A stretch of DNA of 64,000 nt from Natrarchaeobaculum sulfurireducens (GCF_003430825.1 NZ_CP024047.1:186001-250000); one strand, 5' to 3'. Numbered from the stretch's first letter, positions 34,219 to 43,177 are shown. The notes: a model not told the origin generated them from the letters alone. Numbers and translations are program-made.

Positions 34219-35649
34219 ATGACTGGAAATCAGTCGAAAACAGGTGGGCATTACACGAGACGTAACTTCGTGCTTGCGGGGACAGCGGCTGGTACTGCAG
34301 CGTTGGCAGGGTGTTTTGGCGATGACGATGGAACGCAAGGTGGCAGTGGCGGCGGTGACGACGCTGAAGGCGACACTGAAGTCGACGACGACGTCATCAA
34401 CGTCTGGCACGCGATGGGCGGCGCCAGCGGAGACCTGCTCGACGAGATGGTCGAGCGGTACGACGGCGCGGAGACCCAGTCGGAGTACCAGGGGAGCTAC
34501 GAGGACATCCTGAACAGTCTCTTCGCCTCCATTGAGGCCGGCCAGTCCCCGGACGTCGTAATGATCGACAGCCTGCACAACCAGCAGGTGCTCGACGCTG
34601 GAGCCTCTCAGTCGGCTGAGGCGTTGCTTCCCGGCGATTACCCGATCGACAACCTCGTTCCCGCCGTTCAGGACTTCTTCCGGGTCGACGGTGAACTTCA
34701 CTCGATGCCGTTCAACAACTCCAATGCGATCCTCTACTACAACAAGAGCGCGTACGAGGAGGCGGGGCTCGATCCCGAGTCGCCGCCGGAGACGATCCAG
34801 GAGGTCCGCGAACACTGTGAGGCGCTGGTCGACTCGGGGGCGACCAACTACGGGATCTCCTGGCCAAACCACGTCTGGTTCATCGAGACCTTCTACTCGC
34901 TTGCGAACGAACTCATCCTCGATAACGAGAACGGCCACGATGGCGCGCCGACGACGATGTACGCCGAGACCGCGTTCGCCGAGGACCTCTGGACCTGGTG
35001 GCGCGACCTTTATCAGGACGACCTCTACCTCAATCCGGGGATCGAGGCCTGGGACGAAAGCCGAAATGCCTTCTTGACGGAGCAAGTCGGGATCATGCTC
35101 GACTCAACCGCAGCAGTGGAGTCGACCGCCAGTGGCGCGGAAGGCGACGTTGACGCCGATGACATCGACGAGGATGACGTCGACGGCTTCGAACTCGGCA
35201 CCGGTTTCTACCCGTCACCGACCGACGACTGGACTGGGGTCGTCATCGGCGGTGCGTCGCTGTGGGTCAGCTCCGAGGTGAGCAGCGAACACGAAGAACA
35301 CGTCGGCCAGTTACTCGCCGATCTCGGCTCCGTCGAGAGCCAGATCGAGTGGCATCAGGGTAGCGGCTACTACCCAATCCGTGAGGAGGCTATCGACCAG
35401 CTTGAGGAGGAGGGCTGGTTCGACGAACAACCCCACTACGCGACGGCGTTCGATCAGCTACTCGCAACCGAAACGACTCCGGCGACCCGCCGGATGCTCG
35501 TCGGCCCCGCCCGCGAGGTCCAGCTGACGATCCAGGAAACCTCTCAGGACATCTTCTCGGGTAGCGTCAGCGTCGACGAGGGACTGGCGAACATGAAAGA
35601 ATCCGTCGAAGAGGAGCTCGAGCGATACGCTCGGGTCGCCGACAACTAA
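34219..35649 (+). CDS. ugpB: ABC transporter extracellular substrate-binding lipoprotein, UgpB-type
   Basis: The 476-residue protein has a Tat signal with TRRNFVLAGTAAGTAALAGC, lipobox Cys at residue 32, then a Gly/Asp linker. The binding domain starts INVWHAMGGASGDLLDEMVE and contains MPFNNSNAILYYNKSAYEEA and GGASLWVSSE, as in family-1 extracellular solute-binding proteins of the UgpB group. UgpB binds glycerol-3-phosphate and glycerophosphodiesters. The location among phosphate genes supports that substrate over a plain sugar. The operon continues with two permeases and an ATPase. Confidence 0.82.
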   Translation: MTGNQSKTGGHYTRRNFVLAGTAAGTAALAGCFGDDDGTQGGSGGGDDAEGDTEVDDDVINVWHAMGGASGDLLDEMVERYDGAETQSEYQGSYEDILNSLFASIEAGQSPDVVMIDSLHNQQVLDAGASQSAEALLPGDYPIDNLVPAVQDFFRVDGELHSMPFNNSNAILYYNKSAYEEAGLDPESPPETIQEVREHCEALVDSGATNYGISWPNHVWFIETFYSLANELILDNENGHDGAPTTMYAETAFAEDLWTWWRDLYQDDLYLNPGIEAWDESRNAFLTEQVGIMLDSTAAVESTASGAEGDVDADDIDEDDVDGFELGTGFYPSPTDDWTGVVIGGASLWVSSEVSSEHEEHVGQLLADLGSVESQIEWHQGSGYYPIREEAIDQLEEEGWFDEQPHYATAFDQLLATETTPATRRMLVGPAREVQLTIQETSQDIFSGSVSVDEGLANMKESVEEELERYARVADN

Positions 35650-35689
35650 GCGCCGACTCGCCGATTGATTTCGATACCAACATTCATCA

Positions 35690-36574
35690 ATGACTCGAGA
35701 AATATACGACCGATCGTGGCTCGCCTACCTCCTGTTGGTGCCGACGCTCGTCGTCTCGGCCGTCTTCCTCTACTATCCGGCCTTTCAGGCCGTTCACTTG
35801 AGCCTCTACGAGACGCTCCAGTTTGGCACCCAGCGGCTCTGGACCGGTCTCGGTAACTACAGTTATCTGCTCACCTCGAGTGACTTTCACGCGAGCATCG
35901 GCGTGACGATCGCCTTCTCGGCGATCGTGATCGTCGGCGTGATGGCCATCTCGCTTCTGATTTCGTATCTGATCTACGAGGTGAGTGTCGGACAGTCGTC
36001 ATATCTGATCGCGGCGATCTGGCCGTACGCGTTGCCACCGGCAGTCGCGGGAATCGTCTTCTTCTATATCATTCACCCGAGCCTCGGCGTGCTCACCCAG
36101 CCGATTCAGGCCGTTTTCGGCGTCAACGTCGACTGGTTCACCCGGGGTGGCCAGGCGTTCGTCGTCGTCGTCACTGCCGTCATCTGGAAACAGATCGGCT
36201 ACAACGTCATCTTCATGATCGCCGCGTTGAACAACGTGCCTGACGCCCTCGGCGAGGTCGCCGACCTCGACGGCGTTGGGCCGCTCGAGCGGCTTCGGCG
36301 GATCTACGTCCCGCTGATCTCGCCAACCTTGCTCTTTCTGGTCGTGATGAACACGATCTACGCGTTCTTCCACACGTTCGCGTTCATCGACATCCTCACC
36401 CAGGGCGGTCCCGGTGGTGCGACTAATATTCTGATTTACGACCTGTATCGCAACGCATTCGAGTTCAACAACCACGGACTGGCGTCGGCACAGTCGGTCA
36501 TCCTGTTCCTGATCGTCGGCGGGCTGATGTACGCCCAGCTTCGGCTCTCCGATCGGTACACGCACTATGGGTGA
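35690..36574 (+). CDS. ugpA: ABC transporter permease, UgpA-type
   Basis: The 294-residue protein has six membrane helices. The first follows WLAYLLLVPTLVVSAVFLYY, and the EAA loop is EVADLDGVGPLERLRRIYVP near residues 185-205, followed by LISPTLLFLVVMNTIYAFF and DILTQGGPGGATNIL, all typical of MalF/UgpA permeases. It begins 40 nt after ugpB and ends 6 nt before the next permease. Confidence 0.87.
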   Translation: MTREIYDRSWLAYLLLVPTLVVSAVFLYYPAFQAVHLSLYETLQFGTQRLWTGLGNYSYLLTSSDFHASIGVTIAFSAIVIVGVMAISLLISYLIYEVSVGQSSYLIAAIWPYALPPAVAGIVFFYIIHPSLGVLTQPIQAVFGVNVDWFTRGGQAFVVVVTAVIWKQIGYNVIFMIAALNNVPDALGEVADLDGVGPLERLRRIYVPLISPTLLFLVVMNTIYAFFHTFAFIDILTQGGPGGATNILIYDLYRNAFEFNNHGLASAQSVILFLIVGGLMYAQLRLSDRYTHYG

Positions 36575-36580
36575 GCACAC

Positions 36581-37456
36581 GTGAGTATAGACACCCCATC
36601 CACGATCGACCGAGTTACCGAATCGCTCGAGCAGCCGACGACGGATCGGACCCAGCTGCTAGCTCACGCGACGCTCGTGGTGTCGGTGGTATTGATGGCG
36701 CTTCCGATTCTGATCGCTGCGCTCGTCAGCACGCAACAGCAGGGTCTGATCGGAGGATTCAGCGATCTCGCCCCCGGCGGCCACGCGATCGAAAACTATC
36801 GAACGGTGATGACCGACTACAACTTTGGCGTCTACCTGCTGAACTCGTTTATCATGTCGATCGTCATTGTCGTTGGGAAACTGGTAATCTCGCTTCTGGC
36901 GGCGCTGGCGATCGTCTACTACCGCTTCCCGTTCAAGAACCTGATGTTCATGCTGATCCTCTTTACGCTGATGCTGCCGGTGCCGGTCCGGTTCGTGCCG
37001 CTTTTCAACATCGTCACGGACCTGGGCTGGTACAACAGCATGCTTGCGCTCACGATTCCATATCTCGCGAGCGCAACCACCGTCTTCTTGCTCCGACAGC
37101 ATTTCCTCTCGATCCCCGAATCGATCGTCGACCAGGCGAAACTCGACGGCATCGGGCCGCTAAAATTCCTCGTCTACGTGCTGATCCCGATGTCGAAAGG
37201 GATGCTTGCCGGTGTCTCGGTCATCATGTTCATCTACGCCTGGAACCAGTACCTCTGGCCGTTGATCATCGTCGACTCGCAGGCTCAGCAAGTCACCCAG
37301 GTCGGGATCACCCTCCTGCAAGGTGACGTTCAGGGCGGCGAACTGCAGTGGTCGATCGTGATGGCCGGAGCGATTCTCACGCTGGTCCCCCCGCTGCTCG
37401 CGCTACTCGCGTTCCGAAAACCGCTCCTCGAGACGTTCGCCGTCCAACAGAAGTGA
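36581..37456 (+). CDS. ugpE: ABC transporter permease, UgpE-type
   Basis: The 291-residue protein has six helices. Its MalG/UgpE features are NSFIMSIVIVVGKLVISLLA, the EAA loop DQAKLDGIGPLKFLVYVLIP, and a C-terminal YAWNQYLWPLIIVDSQAQQV (the W-x-L/W-P-L signature of this group). The start is a GTG at 36581. A QLQW/VMAGA-type segment near the C-terminus completes the fold. It pairs with UgpA. Confidence 0.87.
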   Translation: MSIDTPSTIDRVTESLEQPTTDRTQLLAHATLVVSVVLMALPILIAALVSTQQQGLIGGFSDLAPGGHAIENYRTVMTDYNFGVYLLNSFIMSIVIVVGKLVISLLAALAIVYYRFPFKNLMFMLILFTLMLPVPVRFVPLFNIVTDLGWYNSMLALTIPYLASATTVFLLRQHFLSIPESIVDQAKLDGIGPLKFLVYVLIPMSKGMLAGVSVIMFIYAWNQYLWPLIIVDSQAQQVTQVGITLLQGDVQGGELQWSIVMAGAILTLVPPLLALLAFRKPLLETFAVQQK

Positions 37457-37461
37457 AACCT

Positions 37462-38607
37462 ATGACAGAACTCACACTCGACACCGTCACGAAACGATTC
37501 GACGACGTAACGGCAGTGAACGAGATCGACCTGGCCGTCGAAGACGGCGAGTTTCTCGTCCTGGTCGGCCCCTCCGGCTGTGGGAAGTCGACGACGCTCC
37601 GAATGCTCGCCGGCCTCGAGAGTGTCACCGACGGTCGGATTCTGGTCGGTGACGACGACGTCACCCACGCGGAGCCGAAAGACCGCAACGTCGCGATGGT
37701 GTTCCAGAACTACGCGCTCTACCCACACATGTCTGCAAAACGGAACATGACGTTCGGCATGAAATCGGCGGGTGAGTACACCGACGACGAGATCGAAGAC
37801 CGTGTCGCCGAAGCCGCTGCCATACTCGACATTGAGGACCTCCTCGAGCGTAAACCGAAGGCACTCTCAGGCGGGGAGCGCCAGCGCGTAGCCATCGGCC
37901 GTGCGCTCGTTCGCGACCCCGACTATCTGTTGATGGACGAACCGTTATCGAACCTAGATGCAAAGTTACGGATCCAGATGCGGGCCGAACTTGCACAGCT
38001 CCACGAGGAACTCGAGACGACGACGGTCTACGTCACGCACGACCAGACCGAAGCGATGACGTTAGGTGACCGTGTCGCCGTCATGAACGACGGCCAGATC
38101 CAGCAGATCGCCGAGCCACAGCGACTGTACGACTATCCCACGAACCGGTTCGTCGCCGAATTCATCGGTTCCCCAGCGATGAATACCCTCGAGCTCTCTT
38201 TCGATCGTTCGGGATCACACTCCCATATTACTGGCCAAGACGTTGCACTGGCGCTTGAGGACGATGCTAAACTGGACGGCTACGACGACGGCACCGTCGT
38301 CCTCGGAGTCCGTCCGGAAGACCTCGTGCCCTGTCCCAACGGCGAAGCGAGCGATACTGACCTCACGGCTACCGTCGTGACCACCGAGTCCCTCGGCAGC
38401 AGCACGATCGTTCACGCGACTGTCGCCGGACAGCCGCTGGTAATCGAGGCGCCGGCTCGCGCCGAGTACCGACCTGGTGACCGCGTCGACGTCACCTGTG
38501 AGGAGGACCGGCTCCACCTATTCGATCCAGATGGCGGAGACAGCATCTACAATTCGGATCGCTCCGATGCGGACGAATACGCTCGTGTGTCGACGAACGC
38601 GGACTAA
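37462..38607 (+). CDS. ugpC: ABC transporter ATP-binding protein, UgpC/MalK-type
   Basis: The 381-residue ATPase has Walker [10 protein letters not shown] at about residues 36-44, signature LSGGERQRVAIGRALV, Walker B LLMDEPLSNLDAKLR and H-loop VTHDQTEAMTLGD. The C-terminal ~130 residues form the MalK-type regulatory OB domain with GVRPEDL. It energises import through UgpAE. In enteric bacteria UgpC transport is inhibited by internal phosphate; this could apply here but is inference. Confidence 0.9.
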   Translation: MTELTLDTVTKRFDDVTAVNEIDLAVEDGEFLVLVGPSGCGKSTTLRMLAGLESVTDGRILVGDDDVTHAEPKDRNVAMVFQNYALYPHMSAKRNMTFGMKSAGEYTDDEIEDRVAEAAAILDIEDLLERKPKALSGGERQRVAIGRALVRDPDYLLMDEPLSNLDAKLRIQMRAELAQLHEELETTTVYVTHDQTEAMTLGDRVAVMNDGQIQQIAEPQRLYDYPTNRFVAEFIGSPAMNTLELSFDRSGSHSHITGQDVALALEDDAKLDGYDDGTVVLGVRPEDLVPCPNGEASDTDLTATVVTTESLGSSTIVHATVAGQPLVIEAPARAEYRPGDRVDVTCEEDRLHLFDPDGGDSIYNSDRSDADEYARVSTNAD

Positions 38608-38735
38608 TACAGAAACTGGGTTCCTGTCGAACCTGTCGACTGGATTTCTGGTGTGGGGAAACTAGATTCACGCTCCCATGGGATAGCAGAAGTTCCATCG
38701 CATGAGTCGAACAACAGGGAATCGCTGGTGGCTGC

Positions 38736-39551
38736 CTACCGAACACTCGCTAGCGAGCGCTCGAGCGCCCGACGTTCGCGGTCGATTCGCTCGCCGAGGT
38801 CGGCGACGGCCGAAAGCACCGGGTAGGTGTGCGCGCAGTCGTCGTAGAGGTACTGCTCGAAGGCGCCGATACCGGCCATCGTCAGGTCGCGCCGACCGCT
38901 GATCTGTGGCTGACGGACGGCGACGAGCTCATCACAGGCGGCCTCGAGTTCGAGGAGCCTGGCCCGCGACAGGCGCAACGCGTTGAACTCCAGCTGCTCG
39001 AGCGGTTGTGCGAGAATCGACTCGACCGCCGTGTGGATCGACTTCAGGTCTCGGCGCGCGGTCTCGACCAGTTCGGCCTCGCGTTCGACGGAGCCGAGGA
39101 TCCGTCGTCTCGAGGCGATCGACTGGTCGGTCGCCTCGAGCAACGCCTGTTTCACCTCCGGCGAGAGCGTCGTCTGGTGTTCGAGGGCGGCCGCGAGGTC
39201 CTGATTGAACTCACCTCGCAGGTGTTCGGTCCAGTGTTCGCCGTAGACGTCGTCGTAGTGAGGCGTGGCCATGACGGTCTCGGCGAAGAGCGACCGAACT
39301 TTGGCGACCGAGCCCGTGATCCCGACGGTGGCGTGCGCCGGTCCGACCGATTGTACACTGGTGGCGTGTGCACCGGCTGGTTGCGCTCCGGCAGTCCCTC
39401 CACCGACTGCCCGGACGTCGCTTGCCTCGACCGTTCGGAGGTCGCAAGCAAACCGTCCGAACGCGTTGATCTCAGCCTGCAGAATCTCGCGTTCGCGCTC
39501 GATCGCTCGCCGGGCGTCGTCGATCCTCCGCAGTGGTGACGGCTCGTCCAT
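38736..39551 (-). CDS. DUF7260-like haloarchaeal coiled-coil protein
   Basis: The 271-residue protein is mostly helical and charged, starting MDEPSPLRRIDDARRAIERE, with long heptad-like stretches (EREAELVETARRDLKSIHTA and the final DLGERIDRERRALERSLASV). A Gly/Ala-rich linker spans about residues 45-75. Conserved features include PHYDDVYGEHWTEHLRGEFN and LSRARLLELEAACDELVAVR. The family occurs only in haloarchaea and has no known function. It stands opposite the ugp operon. Confidence 0.65.
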   Translation of the reverse strand: MDEPSPLRRIDDARRAIEREREILQAEINAFGRFACDLRTVEASDVRAVGGGTAGAQPAGAHATSVQSVGPAHATVGITGSVAKVRSLFAETVMATPHYDDVYGEHWTEHLRGEFNQDLAAALEHQTTLSPEVKQALLEATDQSIASRRRILGSVEREAELVETARRDLKSIHTAVESILAQPLEQLEFNALRLSRARLLELEAACDELVAVRQPQISGRRDLTMAGIGAFEQYLYDDCAHTYPVLSAVADLGERIDRERRALERSLASVR

Positions 39552-39806
39552 GGCTACTGGCGTGTGGACGTTTTATCCTTCTAAACGTAACTAGTAGCAA
39601 CAATGGGCGCTACGTAAGCCAACAAATGCCACAGTGGTAAACGAGTTCGTCCGGGAGTCGACTCGACTCCGCATCCGTCGGCGCGCCCTGAGTTCTCCGG
39701 AGCAATCCGTTCGGATGGGAGCGCTCCCGATCTCTCAATACCGAAACTAGTAGCGGTTTTGTATCTCTCCTGTGTGTGACCTTTTGTCGAAGAGATCCCA
39801 GAATCC

Positions 39807-40031
39807 ATGACCGGAGCAACCAGAGAATACGACGACCGATCGCTCGCCAGTACGCTAGACGTCGATGACCCCTCGTCGCCAGGTCAGCCGCTCGAGGCGA
39901 TCGTCGTTCGGTATCAGGACGGTCCGGACCGCTGTACGATCACGCCTAAAGACTGCTCCGACGCCGAGCGGTTGACCACCTGGCTCTCTGCGGATCTAGA
40001 TCTGCTCGTCGACGTGACCGACGCCCGGTAG
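39807..40031 (+). CDS. DUF7511-like small protein
   Basis: The 74-residue protein contains EAIVVRYQDGPDRCTITPKD, then CSDAERLTTWLSADLDLLVD near its C-terminus, the pattern of a small haloarchaeal family (VRY..GPDRCT..P....E.MTTW). Function is unknown. A truncated relative lies at 32385-32528. Downstream, separated by about 97 bases, is the second copy of the palindromic repeat. Confidence 0.72.
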   Translation: MTGATREYDDRSLASTLDVDDPSSPGQPLEAIVVRYQDGPDRCTITPKDCSDAERLTTWLSADLDLLVDVTDAR

Positions 40032-40342
40032 CTGTCGGATGATCCGACCCGGGGAATGCCGCGGACGATTCCCGCGGCCGACGCTGCTCGAGTTCGTCCT
40101 CGGTGTGATTGGCTCCGCTGTGGTATGGTGGTCACTGCACGTCAGTGTGCACCTGTTCGCCAGACGGACCGGTGATCAGTGTGCACATCGGTGCAGGTGT
40201 TACTATCGCTGTAGCTCACCCGTTGGGGTAGTATTCGGACAGCCCTCGAAACGGGATTCTGGCGGTGTTGTCCAGCGTCGTTCCATCGACGTGCTGAAAC
40301 GACGGGCCGACGATCGACTCCTCACGAACGTGCCCGATCGAG
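40032..40342. other. 311-base gap holding the second palindromic repeat
   Basis: The central part is the repeat 40129-40206. A rightward frame from 40039 has one hydrophobic segment but becomes Arg-rich and overlaps the repeat and the phoU-like gene, so it was not called. No other gene is seen. Confidence 0.5.
40129..40206. repeat. palindromic repeat element, copy 2
   Basis: This 78-base stretch matches the reverse complement of 32527-32606 at 71 of 78 positions. It contains GTGCAC boxes and is an imperfect palindrome. It sits in the intergenic gap behind the intact DUF7511-like gene. Confidence 0.8.
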
Positions 40343-41338
40343 CTACGGACTCGGTGCAGCCTTCTGCAATGCGGTTTCCGCGACGTTCCCGCCGTAGTCG
40401 GCGCTGCGGGTGAGCGAGTCGAGGATCACCCCGAGCGACTGTGCCTGGACCGAATCGAGTTCCCGCAGCAGATCGTCGATCCGACGCGCGTGATCGTCGA
40501 TCTCGAGCACTGACTCGAGGGCGTCGTGTCCGAGTTCGGCGGCACCGGTGCTGTCTTCGGCGAACAGCGCGTCCATCGATTTCTCAACGACGTCTTCGGC
40601 GTCCGCGTGGAGGTCACGGAGGGCCTCGGCCACGTCGTCCGGGACGTCCCCCAGTTTCAGCGCGAGTCGGCTGATCTTGACCGCGTGGTCGCCGATGCGT
40701 TCGAGCTGTCGGGCACTCGAGTGGTAGTCGAAACAGTCCTCCCGTGAGACGCCGAGCGCTTCAGCGGCCCGGGGTGATCGAAGCGTCGCCCGAAAGATTC
40801 GGGAGACGACGAGCCAGAGCCGATCGACGTCGTCGTCGCGCTCGATGACGTCGTGGGCGATGTCGTCGTCGTTCTCGACGAGAGCTGTCACCGAATCCTC
40901 GAGCATCGCCGTCGTGATGAGGCGCATCCGTGTGACTGCGTTGACGATCGAGAGCTCCGAGGAGTCGAGTAGGTCCTGAACGACGACGGAGTCCGACTGT
41001 TCTTCGACGACTTCGACGCCGATTAGCCCTTTGACCGCGTTCCTGATCGCTCGACGTTGGTCGGTCGTGATCCGGCCTGCCTCGAGATGGATGACGTCGA
41101 ACCCACTGACGTACATGGTCAGGACGGCTCGAATCAACTCGGTGCCGTCGAGCGACGAGATCTCGAGTGTCCCCTCCTGTCGATCCTCGTCGCTTTTCGG
41201 CGTCACTAGGAGCGTATCGTCCTCGGCGTACAACTCGACAGTATCGCCGTTACTGACGTCGTTCTCCGTAGCCCACGTCTTCGGAAGCGAGACGGTGTAC
41301 GTCGAGCCACCGGTCACCTGGACTTTCCGCGTTTCCAT
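40343..41338 (-). CDS. AbrB-PhoU domain fusion, phosphate regulator
   Basis: This 331-residue protein has an N-terminal SpoVT/AbrB-like DNA-binding domain (METRKVQVTGGSTYTVSLPK, then TWATENDVSNGDTVELYAED). Two PhoU-like three-helix segments follow (DVIERDDDVDRLWLVVSRIF, then ARQLERIGDHAVKISRLALK and MDALFAEDSTGAAELGHDAL) with the E-R-I-G-D-H metal-binding pattern. It is probably a transcription regulator sensing phosphate status. It is divergent from the region upstream of the pst operon. A TATA-like TTTTATATA lies 27 nt upstream of the ATG. Confidence 0.87.
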   Translation of the reverse strand: METRKVQVTGGSTYTVSLPKTWATENDVSNGDTVELYAEDDTLLVTPKSDEDRQEGTLEISSLDGTELIRAVLTMYVSGFDVIHLEAGRITTDQRRAIRNAVKGLIGVEVVEEQSDSVVVQDLLDSSELSIVNAVTRMRLITTAMLEDSVTALVENDDDIAHDVIERDDDVDRLWLVVSRIFRATLRSPRAAEALGVSREDCFDYHSSARQLERIGDHAVKISRLALKLGDVPDDVAEALRDLHADAEDVVEKSMDALFAEDSTGAAELGHDALESVLEIDDHARRIDDLLRELDSVQAQSLGVILDSLTRSADYGGNVAETALQKAAPSP

Positions 41339-41360
41339 GAGTCACGTTTCCCATTACCGA

Positions 41361-41389
41361 TATATAAAACCTCTTTTGTCTATAGAGGT
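41361..41389 (-). promoter_or_regulatory. promoter of the AbrB-PhoU gene with inverted repeat
   Basis: On the minus strand TTTTATATA (41361-41369) is in TATA position for the ATG at 41338. Directly upstream, ACCTCT (41369-41374) and AGAGGT (41384-41389) form a six-base inverted repeat with a 9-nt spacer that could bind a regulator, possibly the gene's own product. Confidence 0.45.
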
Positions 41390-41490
41390 GGTGGGGAACG
41401 AGGAGTGAAAAACGAGTCGCGAATGGCTGGTTAAAGTCGGCTTATACGTTCAAATTCGTACTATTAGGTACTGGTATATGGCTGTATTTA

Positions 41491-41504
41491 TCTATATATA
41501 GATG
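41491..41504. promoter_or_regulatory. perfect 14-bp AT-rich palindrome
   Basis: ATCTATATATAGAT lies between the AbrB-PhoU gene and the small membrane-protein gene. It resembles the CTATATA half-sites of the palindrome before pstS and may be an operator or simply a TATA region. Confidence 0.4.
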
Positions 41505-41562
41505 GGTGTGTGGCCCGATGGCGAGGGGAACCGTTTAGTCCTCCTCGGTCCGATTCCTCATC

Positions 41563-41910
41563 ATGACTGCGGAATCGAGCGGCGGCGTCGTGCGCCTTCG
41601 GAAGTCAGGTGTGGGCGTCATTTTGGGCGGAATCTCGTTAGCCATCGCTGCTACGGTGCTTTCGGCCGCTGGCGCTGCAGGCGTCGTCGCCGTAATCGGT
41701 GTCCTCGGTCTCGTTTTCGGCGACAGCACCGACGCGGTCCAGGGGTCGGTCGGAATTCTTGCCGTCGGCGGGATCGGACTCATAGAGGCCGTTCCGAGCG
41801 TTGGACTGGGCCTCGAGCCGTACGCGCTCGCCGGGCTCGCCGTGGTCTTCGGCGTCTTCGACGTCCTCGCGAGTCTCACCCTGCGTCGGCTCTCGGGAAC
41901 GAGCCGGTGA
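41563..41910 (+). CDS. small four-helix membrane protein
   Basis: The 115-residue protein has hydrophobic segments GVILGGISLAIAATVLSAAG, AAGVVAVIGVLGLVFG, SVGILAVGGIGLIEAVP and YALAGLAVVFGVFDVLASLT with few charges. It lies between the AbrB-PhoU regulator and pstS, in the same direction as pst, with its own promoter-like region. No family is recognised. A link to phosphate transport is possible only from position. Confidence 0.65.
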   Translation: MTAESSGGVVRLRKSGVGVILGGISLAIAATVLSAAGAAGVVAVIGVLGLVFGDSTDAVQGSVGILAVGGIGLIEAVPSVGLGLEPYALAGLAVVFGVFDVLASLTLRRLSGTSR

Positions 41911-42074
41911 TCGTCGGACTCCCCCGTCGTCTCCACGTCAACGGCCGTCTGACCAGCCGTGATTCCGGCTCCGGTGGGCTCTACGCCCGCTCGAGCCCCG
42001 ATCTGCGGTCTCCATGCGGAATCTACATTGTGTTACTGTGACGTAGAGACCGGTCCGTTCCGCTACGGCGGTTT

Positions 42075-42102
42075 CTATATACTAACGAGGTTAGATATAT
42101 AG
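42075..42102 (+). promoter_or_regulatory. palindromic operator-like site before pstS
   Basis: CTATATACTAAC and GTTAGATATATAG are inverted repeats around a GAG spacer, with one extra base on the right arm. The site lies just upstream of the TATA-like GTTTTTATAT (about 42114-42123) that is 27 nt before the pstS start at 42146. The sequence then reads AGATATATAGGTATTAG, similar to the shared element before phnD and ugpB. Confidence 0.6.
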
Positions 42103-42145
42103 GTATTAGCACCGTTTTTATATGTGCTACCGGAACGACGAGGTG

Positions 42146-43177
42146 ATGGCACCCAGCCACAACAAGCGGGGAAGCGGGATCACCCGACGAACAGCGATCG
42201 CGACTATCGGGGGCGTCGGTGCACTGAGTCTGGCGGGCTGTACGGGCGGTGGCGATGAAGACGGGCTCTCGGGGACGATCCCGGCCTCGGGATCGAACAC
42301 CGTCGCACCGATCACGCAGGTCGCGGCGGAAGACTTCGAGGCGGAGTACCCGAACGCACAGGTGAACGTCGAGCCCGAGGGGACCGGGGCTGGCTTCCAG
42401 GAGTTTTGCCAGGCGAACTCCGCGTTCCAGAGCGCGAGCCGTGAGATCACCGACGAAGAGATCGACCTCTGTGGCGAGAACAACGTCGAGTACACTCACT
42501 ACACCGTCGGTCAGGACACCCTCGCCGTGGGCGTCCACGAGGACAACGACTGGTGTGACGAAATCACGCTCGATGAACTCAACCAGATCTGGGAGTTCGA
42601 ATCCGACGTCGAGCAGTGGAGCGACGTCCGCGACGAGTGGCCGGACGAGGACATCGCGCTGCACGCACGAGACTCCGCCTCGGGGACGTTCGATTACTTC
42701 ACCGAAAACATCAACGGCGAGATGGGCAACATCCGCGACGACTACTCCGCGACGAGCCAGACCGACGAGATCTGGGACGCCGTCGAGGACAACGAGTACG
42801 CGATGGGCTGGGGTGGCGTTGGCCACCTCCGCAGCCTCCAGGAGCAGGGTGGCACGCTTCAGACGGTCAACGTCGAGAGCGACATGGACGGCGACTTCTA
42901 CCCGCCAGAAGAGCAGTACATCGAGGGTGGGGAGTACTCCCCGCTCGCCCGGCCGCTCTTTTTCTACTTCAACCACGCCGAACTCGAGGAGAACCCCGAC
43001 CTGATCGCCTCGTTCGCGCGCTTCTACATCAACAACCAACACGAGTTCGCCCAGGAGGTCGACTTCTACATGGCAACCGACGAAGACCTCGTCGCCAATC
43101 ACGACCAGCTCGACAGCGTACTCGAGGAGATCGGCGAGAATCCCGACGACGTCACGGTCGAACGACAGGACCCCTAG
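42146..43177 (+). CDS. pstS: phosphate ABC transporter substrate-binding lipoprotein
   Basis: The 343-residue protein has a Tat signal (GITRRTAIATIGGVGALSLA) with lipobox LAGC and then GTIPASGSNTVAPITQVAAE, the start of the PstS fold. Phosphate-binding loops include FQSASREITDEEI, HARDSASGTFDYF and GWGGVGHL. It captures phosphate outside the cell for PstCAB. The ATG at 42146 is preferred over one at 42122 because a TATA-like box lies about 27 nt upstream of it and 42122 lies inside that box. Confidence 0.92.
   Translation: MAPSHNKRGSGITRRTAIATIGGVGALSLAGCTGGGDEDGLSGTIPASGSNTVAPITQVAAEDFEAEYPNAQVNVEPEGTGAGFQEFCQANSAFQSASREITDEEIDLCGENNVEYTHYTVGQDTLAVGVHEDNDWCDEITLDELNQIWEFESDVEQWSDVRDEWPDEDIALHARDSASGTFDYFTENINGEMGNIRDDYSATSQTDEIWDAVEDNEYAMGWGGVGHLRSLQEQGGTLQTVNVESDMDGDFYPPEEQYIEGGEYSPLARPLFFYFNHAELEENPDLIASFARFYINNQHEFAQEVDFYMATDEDLVANHDQLDSVLEEIGENPDDVTVERQDP

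Noticed and set aside
40039-40413. Plus-strand frame with one hydrophobic segment after the DUF7511-like gene
   Set aside because: It runs through the palindromic repeat and into the AbrB-PhoU gene on the other strand, and becomes Arg-rich.
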